The notes under the pieces were generated by a model. It ran no database searches, was not told the DNA's origin, and saw nothing but the letters and a program-made list of their open reading frames with translations. Below are positions 34,480-40,906 of a stretch of 40,906 nucleotides of DNA, piece by piece. This DNA comes from a bacterium (GTDB taxonomy: Bacteria; SZUA-182; DTGQ01; JAFGSM01). A program made the translations under genes and the position numbers. Every line of letters begins with the position of its first letter. Positions within the stretch are counted from its first letter, which is position 1. Location: the NCBI GenBank assembly GCA_016934595.1, contig JAFGSM010000104.1, positions 1 to 40,906 of the forward strand, in the 5' to 3' direction.

Positions 34480-34800
34480 TTGATATCACCCCTGCTGAAA
34501 ATATGCCTTTATAGAAGGCTTCATGAATTGCTTTAATTTCTGTTTAATCTGTAAGTGTTTAAAAACCCTTCTTTTAATCTATGAGTATTCAAGAATCGAC
34601 TATGCATATTGAATACCATACGGCATGATGGAATGCTAATATAAAGACTTTGTTTTTATTGACATTATCTATACAGGAAGGAAGCTTTACGTTATAAGGA
34701 AGGGTTTTATGTTTAAAAAATGCCCTGGCATGTTTAATAATAAAACAGGATGGCCGTGCATACATGCTGATTTAAAAGACGAAATAAATCCTAAAAAACC
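34480..34800. other. Intergenic region between the two peptidase genes
   Basis: AT-rich, 321 bp. On the minus strand it should contain the promoter and ribosome site (GGGGTGAT before ATG 34479) of the downstream peptidase gene. No clear -35/-10 pair was identified. On the plus strand a TTGACA word occurs at 34659-34664 without a matching -10, and a short open frame starts at 34709 (listed separately). No repeat or structured RNA was recognised. Confidence 0.5.
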
Positions 34801-34876
34801 CTACCGGCAAAGCGCTCCAAGAAAGCAAAAGACCTTGTACTCGCTCCCTGATGAATCCTTGCTGGATTCCCTGTAG
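34709..34876 (+). CDS. Possible small ORF, 55 residues, unknown
   Basis: A short open frame beginning MFKKCPGMFNNK and ending DESLLDSL. A strong Shine-Dalgarno-like AAGGAAGGG (34696-34704) lies four bases before the ATG, which is why it is listed. It has two Cys, no signal peptide and no known motif. Its 3' third overlaps the end of the downstream-strand peptidase gene in antisense, which argues against a conserved protein. It may be a chance frame. Confidence 0.2.
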   Translation: MFKKCPGMFNNKTGWPCIHADLKDEINPKKPYRQSAPRKQKTLYSLPDESLLDSL

Positions 34877-37641
34877 GGAGTAGCATAGACATAATCGGAT
34901 GCGCTGCTTTCCGCATAATATTCATTGTATGCAGAGACCTTCAAAACATAGGTCGTCCCGTTTGTCAGGCCAGTCAATTTATATGCAGTGGCCAAACTGG
35001 CGTCCCGCCTTACGCTCGGGTCCTCCTTGTCGGTCACGATGTCATTTTCCGTGCGGAAATACACGTAATATCCCTTTACCTCGTCTATATCGGAATTTTG
35101 CCGCCAGCTCAGTTCCACAAATGTATCGCCTGCCACAGCCGTAAGTCCCCCAGGCGATTGCGGAGGCCTGCTTATCCCTCTCAGGCCGAAGATATCCTTT
35201 ATAAACACCACATGCTCCCCGTCATACGTGATTTCGTCCTGCATCAAGACATCCACCAAAAAGTCATCGAATGTGGTTGCCCCGCCATAGCGGGCAAAGT
35301 GAAAAAGCGTGTCTGCGACCTCTTTACCCACCAATTCCCTTGTCTCCCACATCGCTCCGGAAAGTATGAGGCTGTTGGCGTATACGTCGTCTCCATAATC
35401 ATCCGGATATTTGAATTCATTGTCCAGATTTCGCACATAATTGCGGCCTATCCAAAAATCGCCATCCCCGACCCTGGCGTCTCCATTCATGGTGCAGGCC
35501 CAGTAGTCGGAAAAGGATTCATGCATCGCATCAAATTCCGTGATAAAAACCGGCCCTGTTTGCTCACCGTCCGTTGTCCTTCGAATAGATGTCAAAGGCG
35601 GCATAAAGAAGGAATAAAAGCTGTTAGTAATGGCATGGGTATATTCATGATAGATGATATCGGAAAACTGCGCAAAATTTCTGTATCCGCCTGTACGCGA
35701 ATCGCCTTCTCCGAAGCAGATCTTGTGCTCAGGAGACCAGAAGGCGTTCTTGTAATTATCGCCAAACCGGACGACCACACTTATAGGGTCCTTTTTGTCC
35801 ATGGCGTTGTAGAAAGGATCTATCTGTTTGACATAACTTAGCAGCAGATTAATATGATAAAAAACGTTGAATTCATCAAAACTGTTAAGCGTGGTTTTAT
35901 CTGTATCCCAGTTAATTGCAACAGGGGGTTGGGTGTCTCCATCTATTCCCTCCATATAACATATGGCCGAAGCCCCGTCCTCATTGATCACATCTACATA
36001 AGTCCCCTCAAGCCTGCACAAAAGCATGTTGGCGGGTACGCCTCCGGTCTCTGCCAGGTCAAAAAATCCATTCGGATCCGTCAGGGTGTTTGTGCTTTCA
36101 TATATCCCTATGTCATCCAGATTCCATCCGCAGAATGTCCCAGATCCATCCGTTGGCCCCATTCCCCACCGTATGGCTATGTCTTTTCCATCCGCCCATT
36201 TTGATATATCAAAGAACTGGAGGTTCCAGCCTCCCCATGTATTATTAAAGGAGTCATAAATGCCATCCTCGATCTGGCTTGTGCCGTTTGACCAGATAAC
36301 GGTCCAGGTCTGTCCGCCATCGTTTGATACCTCTACCGTAGCCCTGTCATAATCCGTCCTTTGTCCGGAATCCGTCTCCCAATATTCCGCCTGTACACCC
36401 AGCCATCGCCAGAACGTCAGGACAACGCCTGTTTTGTTGGCGCAGTATATCGTATTGGTGGTCAGGTATTTTGTCTTCATGAGGTTCGTGTAATCACCAA
36501 GTAGATTATATCCAAAGACGTTCAAACCTGTTACACCACTGATAGGATCAGGGCATCCTGCATGACCGTATATATTGATATCCTGAGGCACGGGCACCCC
36601 TAATCCCCATGCGCCCTCTCGTGCCCAGCCAGGATCTATATCCAGGCTATATTCACATACAGGGATAGTCTGATTAAGGGCGTAGATTTTTTGATTCCTG
36701 AAAGGCTGCCACTGCGGTGGATCATTAAAGTATTCCGGAAGGATCAATCCGCCGACCCTCCCCTTGATGCCCATCCTGTTTAAACTGTAGTCAAGGATGA
36801 ATCTCCCTGTTTGGGAGTCGATAAAGATAAGGCTGCTTCCTTTTGAAGCAGAACCCGTAAATACAGGGACCTGCCACGCAAGGCGGTATTCCATTCCTTC
36901 CCTGAAAGGCACGGGCAAAACAAACAGGCTTGTTTCACCAAGCCTCCCTCCATCCTCAGCAATGCGCATATGCCGCCTTGCGATATTTGCCGCATCGTTG
37001 CCTTTGACAGATGGAACGGGATCTATTCCGATGCCGGGATATGTATCGCCTGCCATCAAAAGGAGGTTTCCTTTTAAGTCAAACCTGAACTGAACACCGC
37101 CTCCATAGACCCTCACCCCTTTATAAAACTGCGCAAATTGGCAATAAAAAATCCCCCCCCGCAGTTTTATATCCTCTAAGACAAGGTCATCCTGCCCGAC
37201 CTTTAAAAATTCTGAATACTCTTCGATCAGCCCCTTGGATCTGGCTATAATCCCTGACTCGTTTATGTTGTCTCCTGTTTTGAGCCTCGCCGTTTGAGAA
37301 ATATTCCTGTTATATAGACGGTGTACCGTCCCCCATGAGTTCCAGTGGCCTGCCCAGTCCCCTTCATTGTTATACCTGAATCTTTCCAGTCCGGTCTGCC
37401 CTGAGCCATCATATCGAGGGTTTTCTGATTCAGGCTGCGGGGAAGGCCCTTGATTTGCGTTTTCAACCTTAATCGGATTCGCTGCGAGCGGCCTTTCAAC
37501 ATTGTTTTGAAGGCCGGAAGATGGTGGACCCAAAAAAGACCAGGCCATGGGCGGCAGAACAAGGATCAAACCTACGCCTAAGGTGCATGCCAGAAAATAC
37601 ATGAACCGCCTTTTGTCTTGAAAATAGATTCTATTTTTCAT
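34801..37641 (-). CDS. Secreted M4/thermolysin-like metallopeptidase, paralog
   Basis: A 946-residue exported protease from ATG 37641. The basic n-region KNRIYFQDKRR and core FLACTLGVGLILVLPPMAWS form a signal peptide whose layout matches the paralog's MDLYHKRWQDIRW start. The FTP-like propeptide includes FAQFYKGVRVYGGGVQF, followed by a jelly-roll region (FWRWLGVQAEYW, GWNLDDIGIYE), the zinc motif HEYTH at 665-669, Glu708 in DAMHESFSDYW, and one FN3 domain. The last residues are EYKVFCFLGALCR. The frame stays open to ATG 37761, but residues added by that extension come from in-frame family A repeats. ATG 37602 has the best ribosome site (AAAAGG) but would leave a signal peptide without positive charge. 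ATG 37641 itself lies in a repeat linker, so the repeat has shaped the gene's 5' end. Confidence 0.88.
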   Translation of the reverse strand: MKNRIYFQDKRRFMYFLACTLGVGLILVLPPMAWSFLGPPSSGLQNNVERPLAANPIKVENANQGPSPQPESENPRYDGSGQTGLERFRYNNEGDWAGHWNSWGTVHRLYNRNISQTARLKTGDNINESGIIARSKGLIEEYSEFLKVGQDDLVLEDIKLRGGIFYCQFAQFYKGVRVYGGGVQFRFDLKGNLLLMAGDTYPGIGIDPVPSVKGNDAANIARRHMRIAEDGGRLGETSLFVLPVPFREGMEYRLAWQVPVFTGSASKGSSLIFIDSQTGRFILDYSLNRMGIKGRVGGLILPEYFNDPPQWQPFRNQKIYALNQTIPVCEYSLDIDPGWAREGAWGLGVPVPQDINIYGHAGCPDPISGVTGLNVFGYNLLGDYTNLMKTKYLTTNTIYCANKTGVVLTFWRWLGVQAEYWETDSGQRTDYDRATVEVSNDGGQTWTVIWSNGTSQIEDGIYDSFNNTWGGWNLQFFDISKWADGKDIAIRWGMGPTDGSGTFCGWNLDDIGIYESTNTLTDPNGFFDLAETGGVPANMLLCRLEGTYVDVINEDGASAICYMEGIDGDTQPPVAINWDTDKTTLNSFDEFNVFYHINLLLSYVKQIDPFYNAMDKKDPISVVVRFGDNYKNAFWSPEHKICFGEGDSRTGGYRNFAQFSDIIYHEYTHAITNSFYSFFMPPLTSIRRTTDGEQTGPVFITEFDAMHESFSDYWACTMNGDARVGDGDFWIGRNYVRNLDNEFKYPDDYGDDVYANSLILSGAMWETRELVGKEVADTLFHFARYGGATTFDDFLVDVLMQDEITYDGEHVVFIKDIFGLRGISRPPQSPGGLTAVAGDTFVELSWRQNSDIDEVKGYYVYFRTENDIVTDKEDPSVRRDASLATAYKLTGLTNGTTYVLKVSAYNEYYAESSASDYVYATPYRESSKDSSGSEYKVFCFLGALCR

Positions 37642-37761
37642 TCTTCGTGGCGGCCTGAAAGGCCATGGGTGTTTGTCTCGAAAATAAACCTCGTTGTTTA
37701 TTTTCATGCTTCGTGGCGCCGCAAAGCGGCATGAGCGTTTGTTCCGAAAATAGATATTCAT
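37617..37761 (-). repeat. Family A mosaic palindromic repeat, in-frame tandem copy A5
   Basis: Two full units and part of a third run through the open 5' end of the peptidase frame. Stems: AAAATAGA/TCTATTTT (37621-37637), GGCCT-GAA-AGGCC (37652-37664), GAAAATAAAC/GTTTATTTTC (37680-37705), GCCGC-AAA-GCGGC (37718-37730), then a partial GAAAATAGAT. Linkers CTTCGTGG and ATGGGTGTTT or ATGAGCGTTT recur. On the minus strand the units are 66 and 60 bases long, multiples of three, and read as repeated KR/KH...PR(R/S)MK...YFRD peptide units. Confidence 0.85.
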
Positions 37762-37989
37762 GATTCCCGAAAATCTTAAAAATTGAACATGTTTAAACTT
37801 TGCGGGTCTTAAAATATACGGTACCCATCTATATTATTCGGTAAAAATGTCTTTGTAGAACGGGAAAAACGGAGGCTTCATTCAAAATAAAAAAAGGAAG
37901 GGTCGCAATGGTTCACCTTGAGTTTAAATAGTGCGTTAAATAGAAATTTTTTCCGAAAACGGAAAGTATCGGAGACTGTCGAAGCTTTT
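37762..37989. other. Intergenic region upstream of the peptidase gene
   Basis: An AT-rich spacer of 228 bp between the MetE/UROD-like gene and the peptidase. The hairpin TTTCCG-AAAA-CGGAAA occupies 37950-37965; on the minus strand it follows the MetE-like gene's stop but is not followed by a T-run, so it is not a convincing terminator. The part from 37762 to 37900 probably contains the peptidase promoter, which I could not place. No gene was recognised. Confidence 0.5.
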
Positions 37990-39027
37990 TTATTTTAAAT
38001 GGAAGGAATCCCGGATATGCTCCGATATCCGGCTTGTTATGCGGAATGCCTCTTTGGCGGCATCAACGGATAATGTGCCCAGACCGCATGCAGGTGTGAC
38101 AATGGACTGGGCGCTTATGGTATTCTGATCAAAACCCAGGCCGGCCAGCCTGTCCCATGCCGTTTCCAGCCTTGGCATTAAACCCTCCATGCCTTTTCCA
38201 AATATATCAGATTCATTGGTTGGAACTATCCCCCATGCGATGATCCCGCCACGGTCTATGAACCTTTTAAGACCTTCCTCGTAAATAAACAGGGAATCCA
38301 TGTAGGAATAGGCATCAAACGAGAGTATGTCTATGCCGGTATCCAAAACCAGCGACCAGTCGGTATTTCCGCAGCAATGTATGCCTTTAAGGCAGTCTAT
38401 GCCCGACAATATCTCGTCAAAGACGGACAGCACAGTGGTTCTATCGATGTTGGTAAATGCCGACCCAAAGGCGGAAAGGTAAGGCTCGTCCAGAAAGATT
38501 ATGGGAACAGGGTGTATCTTTTTCATAAGCCCCAACTGCCATTGTGCCTTTCGCAATAGCTGTTTCACGATTACATCCCTGAGTGTGTCATTATACAGTA
38601 TAGACCTTTTGTCTGACTGGGTTACCTGCAGGCCAAAACTGACAGGACCTGTTATCTGCCCTTTTATCGCCTTGGCGGATCTCAGATGCCCTGCGGCCTC
38701 AAGCCATTTGTAAAGCCCTGCCGCGTATCCCTCAGAGATCCTGAAGGCATCCAGGTCTTCGGAAAGGTATGCATTATAGAACCTCTCCAGATCATCGCAG
38801 AAGCCGGCAGCATCCTCCTGGATATAAAATCCGCCATCCTCTTTTGCGGCAATGGCAGGCATTGCCTCGGAATACTGGCGGTACATATTTTCAAACGGCG
38901 ATCTTTTGGGGAGTTGAGGCCAAAACGGGATATCCGAAAAAAAATCCAGGATGAGACGGCATGCCTCATCAGGGTCTTTGTGAGGAAGGCTTCCTATGCC
39001 GGTAGCCATTGCATTGGGTTTAAACAT
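37990..39027 (-). CDS. MetE/UROD-superfamily methyltransferase-like protein
   Basis: A 345-residue single-barrel protein of the cobalamin-independent methionine synthase C-domain / uroporphyrinogen decarboxylase superfamily. Seen: MATGIGSLPHKDP at the N-terminus, GQITGPVSFGLQV, FLDEPYLSAFG, and likely zinc ligands in KGIHCCGNTDWS and TPACGLGTL. The short length, without the MetE N-terminal half, matches core-MetE or corrinoid-linked methyltransferases that act on B12- or small-molecule-bound methyl groups. It could therefore make methionine from methylcobalamin or serve another methyl transfer. The frame extends to 39066, but AAAGGA lies a few bases before ATG 39027, leaving a 19-bp gap after the upstream gene. 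It is probably co-transcribed with the FAH-family gene. Confidence 0.84.
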   Translation of the reverse strand: MFKPNAMATGIGSLPHKDPDEACRLILDFFSDIPFWPQLPKRSPFENMYRQYSEAMPAIAAKEDGGFYIQEDAAGFCDDLERFYNAYLSEDLDAFRISEGYAAGLYKWLEAAGHLRSAKAIKGQITGPVSFGLQVTQSDKRSILYNDTLRDVIVKQLLRKAQWQLGLMKKIHPVPIIFLDEPYLSAFGSAFTNIDRTTVLSVFDEILSGIDCLKGIHCCGNTDWSLVLDTGIDILSFDAYSYMDSLFIYEEGLKRFIDRGGIIAWGIVPTNESDIFGKGMEGLMPRLETAWDRLAGLGFDQNTISAQSIVTPACGLGTLSVDAAKEAFRITSRISEHIRDSFHLK

Positions 39028-39046
39028 CCCATTCCTTTCTCTTTTA

Positions 39047-39811
39047 TTATTCATATTCAGCGACACGATTTCTCAATCTCCCAATGCCTTCAACGACTAC
39101 CTCTATCTCATCCCCTGCCTTCATTGGGCCTACTCCATGCGGTGTGCCTGTGGCAATCACATCGCCTGGAAGGAGGGTCATCACACTGCTTATAAAACTG
39201 ATCAGAAAGAATGGAGAGAATATCTGATTGGCTGTGGATGAACTCTGTTTGAGTTCTTTGTTTAAAAAAGACTCCACCCTCAAGTTTGTGGGATCGAGCT
39301 CCGTTTCAATACAAGGGCCTATGGGACAAAACGTGTCAAAGGACTTCGATCTTGTCCACTGCCCGTCCCTTTTCTGTAAATCCCTGGCAGTCACGTCATT
39401 CAGGCATGTATATCCCAGCACATATCCAGGGGCATCCGATATATCTATTGCCTTTGCCCGCCTTCCTATTACAATGCCAAGCTCGGCCTCATAGTCCAGT
39501 TGCCTTGCGGATGGAGGGAAAAAGATAGGATCCTCATGCCCGCATATACTTGTGCCGGGTTTGATGAACAATATCGGCTCTTTGGGCATCTTCATCCCGA
39601 GCTCCCGTGCATGGTCTGTATAATTCAGGCCCACAGCAACTATCTTGGAAGGAAGGCAGGGTGAGAGCAGCCTCACCCCGGATAAAGGCAAAAAATCCTT
39701 TTGTCTTTCCCACAGGTCAAAAGGGCTCCCGGATATCTTCCAGACCCTTTCGCCCTCTATAACGCCATGGCATATCACATAATCGTGCTCAAATCTTACA
39801 ATCTTTGCCAT
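39047..39811 (-). CDS. Fumarylacetoacetate hydrolase (FAH) family protein
   Basis: A 254-residue member of the FAH superfamily (FAA hydrolase, 2-hydroxyhepta-2,4-diene-1,7-dioate isomerase, oxaloacetate decarboxylase group). Family blocks: VGLNYTDHARELG, PILFIKPGTSICGHEDPI, the metal-binding ExE in DYEAELGIVIG, the third acidic ligand in CLNDVTARDLQKRDGQW, and LLPGDVIATGTPHGVG. The longer frame starts at 39874, but AAGGGGT before ATG 39811 and the family's usual start support this one. It is cytosolic, cleaving or decarboxylating a 2-keto acid. Position between dapB and the MetE-like gene gives no specific pathway. A repeat (R4) separates it from dapB. Confidence 0.9.
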   Translation of the reverse strand: MAKIVRFEHDYVICHGVIEGERVWKISGSPFDLWERQKDFLPLSGVRLLSPCLPSKIVAVGLNYTDHARELGMKMPKEPILFIKPGTSICGHEDPIFFPPSARQLDYEAELGIVIGRRAKAIDISDAPGYVLGYTCLNDVTARDLQKRDGQWTRSKSFDTFCPIGPCIETELDPTNLRVESFLNKELKQSSSTANQIFSPFFLISFISSVMTLLPGDVIATGTPHGVGPMKAGDEIEVVVEGIGRLRNRVAEYE

Positions 39812-39867
39812 TATAACCCCTTGCCTCAACGATCCCCATTTATACTCAAAGCGGACACAAACTACGC

Positions 39868-39948
39868 TTTTCAATTAACCACAGAGGACACAGAGAACCC
39901 AGAGTCATTAATTTTCTCCGTACGTTCTGCGATCTCATTGGTGAAAAA
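39868..39948 (-). repeat. Family R dispersed repeat, full copy R4
   Basis: On the minus strand this reads TTTTTCACCAATGAGATCGC and so on to CTCTGTGGTTAATTGAAAA. Aligned with R2, the core GAGAAAATTAATGACTCTG and both ends match with scattered substitutions. It lies in the 162-bp gap between dapB and the FAH-family gene. Confidence 0.85.
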
Positions 39949-39973
39949 AACTCATTAATTTAATATAAGCCTA

Positions 39974-40798
39974 TTATACCCTCAAACCCAGGACATCCTG
40001 CATGTTATAAAGGCCAGGGCCGGCTTCTGCAATAAACAAGGCTGCCTTCACAGCCCCGAACGCGAATGTATCCCTGCTGTGGGCGCGATGCGTCAGCTCT
40101 ATTCGCTCCCCCGGACCACCAAATATCACTGTATGCTCGCCTACCACATCCCCCGTCCTTACGGCATGAATCCCGATCTCATCCGTCTTTCTCTGCCCGA
40201 CCATCCCCTGCCTTCCATAGACCCCTGTCTTTTCCAATGCCCAACCCCTGGCCTCCGAAAGAATACGAGCCAATTGCATTGCCGTTCCGCTGGGCGCATC
40301 CTTTTTTAAACGGTGATGTATCTCCACTATCTCCGGATCATATGATTCACCCAATATCCCGGCCACCTTCCCCACAATGGAAAAAAGGACGTTTACGCCG
40401 ATGCTCATATTCGGAGAAAGACAGATGGGGATGTCACGCCCCGCCTCTTTGAACCTTTCCTTTTGTTTTTCATCAAAACCGGTTGTCCCTGTCACCAGTC
40501 CCTTCCCCTTTTCCCTTGCAATCTTAAGATGAGCAATACCTGCATCAGGGCTGGTAAAATCGATGATCATATCACTTCGATCTATAACCTCATTCAGGTC
40601 AGAGGCAACAGGAGCGGATAGATCAGGAATTCCTATATACTGCCCCATGCCTTTCTCCAGTATTGGGTGTCCAGGCATCTCAACCCCCGCCGCCAAATCC
40701 AGATCGGGGTTTTGCAGTATAGCATGGATGATCCTGCCCCCCATCCTGCCGCCGGCTCCGCAGACAATTATCCGAATCCGATCCTTAGATTTGTCCAT
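39974..40798 (-). CDS. dapB: 4-hydroxy-tetrahydrodipicolinate reductase
   Basis: A 274-residue cytosolic enzyme that reduces the product of DapA with NAD(P)H to tetrahydrodipicolinate, for lysine and meso-diaminopimelate synthesis. Seen: the nucleotide loop IIVCGAGGRMGGRI, DFTSPDAG, LVTGTTGF, CLSPNMSIGVNV, and the catalytic block EIHHRLKKDAPSGTA, with its HH and Lys, near residue 155. Length is normal. ATG 40798 has a strong GGGAGGAT ribosome site. There is no other dap gene in this window. It sits at the upstream end of a minus-strand group with the FAH-family and MetE-like genes, separated from them by repeat R4. Confidence 0.96.
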   Translation of the reverse strand: MDKSKDRIRIIVCGAGGRMGGRIIHAILQNPDLDLAAGVEMPGHPILEKGMGQYIGIPDLSAPVASDLNEVIDRSDMIIDFTSPDAGIAHLKIAREKGKGLVTGTTGFDEKQKERFKEAGRDIPICLSPNMSIGVNVLFSIVGKVAGILGESYDPEIVEIHHRLKKDAPSGTAMQLARILSEARGWALEKTGVYGRQGMVGQRKTDEIGIHAVRTGDVVGEHTVIFGGPGERIELTHRAHSRDTFAFGAVKAALFIAEAGPGLYNMQDVLGLRV

Positions 40799-40906
40799 TC
40801 CCTTATCCTCCCAATAATTCTATATTCAGAAATTTGGAAACTCGATAATTGGTATAGATTTATGGGCTCTCTATCGCATTTTAGACTATCTGTGAAATCG
40901 AATATT
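40799..40906. promoter_or_regulatory. Upstream region of dapB
   Basis: The last 108 bases contain the dapB ribosome site (GGGAGG, 5' of ATG 40798 on the minus strand). A TATAGAAT-like box a little further upstream may be a -10 element, but no matching -35 is clear. The window ends here, so an upstream gene cannot be excluded. Confidence 0.35.

Noticed and set aside
35098-35841. 247-codon plus-strand frame antisense to the second peptidase
   Set aside because: Fully inside a gene with clear HEYTH and FTP motifs; the antisense frame has no motif or ribosome site.
37950-37965. Terminator downstream of the MetE-like gene
   Set aside because: The TTTCCG/CGGAAA hairpin is followed by A-residues, not a T-run, on the transcribed strand.
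1-40906. CRISPR arrays, tRNA or rRNA genes, insertion-sequence transposases, integrases
   Set aside because: No regularly spaced direct repeats, no transposase or integrase motif and no tRNA-like or rRNA-like sequence was recognised on reading both strands.

Overview
This window reads as chromosomal DNA of an uncultured, probably anaerobic, Gram-negative-type bacterium. The pointers are a Wza-type outer-membrane polysaccharide export lipoprotein, LpxL-like acyltransferases, a heptosyltransferase-like GT9 enzyme, a tungsten aldehyde:ferredoxin oxidoreductase and three radical-SAM proteins of the cobalamin-binding class. That mix suits Desulfobacterota, Nitrospirota or related candidate phyla. 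The window has no rRNA, so the assignment is inference only.

Layout. (1) At 451-1617 (+) lies a secreted, extremely Tyr-rich low-complexity protein, followed by an intergenic stretch (1651-1790) able to fold as a three-way-junction RNA. (2) From 30705 down to 1806 every gene is on the minus strand. In transcription order these are: polyprenyl-phosphate sugar-1-phosphate transferase, Wza-like export protein, tungsten AOR, AMP-forming ligase, zinc alcohol dehydrogenase, HEAT-repeat membrane protein, Wzz/BY-kinase fusion, AP-superfamily phosphohydrolase, O-antigen ligase/polymerase, glycoside hydrolase, then a tightly coupled block (AP enzyme, LPLAT acyltransferase, radical SAM, AP enzyme, AP enzyme), then radical SAM, a second LPLAT, GT9, a third radical SAM and GT2. 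The region holds the polymerisation, export and tyrosine-kinase parts of a Wzx/Wzy-type exopolysaccharide system but no recognisable Wzx flippase. It adds enzymes not usual in such loci: four cytosolic AP-superfamily paralogs, two acyltransferases, three radical-SAM enzymes and a redox trio (AOR, ligase, ADH). (3) At 30884-31435 (+) is a phosphoribosyltransferase, convergent with two large secreted M4/thermolysin-like peptidases (31432-34479 and 34801-37641, minus). (4) At 37990-40798 (minus) are a MetE/UROD-like protein, a fumarylacetoacetate-hydrolase-family protein and dapB.

Two families of dispersed palindromic repeats occupy most of the larger gaps, generally where the overlapping, translationally coupled gene blocks break. 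Family A has conserved linkers joining hairpins whose stems change sequence from copy to copy while remaining self-complementary. One tandem copy forms an in-frame 5' extension of a secreted peptidase gene. Family R is a roughly 78-bp imperfect palindrome beginning TTCACCACGGAG and ending CTCTGTGGTTAA.

My working hypothesis is that the 1.8-30.7 kb block makes and exports a modified, possibly lipid-bearing surface glycan. The AP, LPLAT and radical-SAM genes would form its decorating module. The chemistry cannot be settled from sequence alone.
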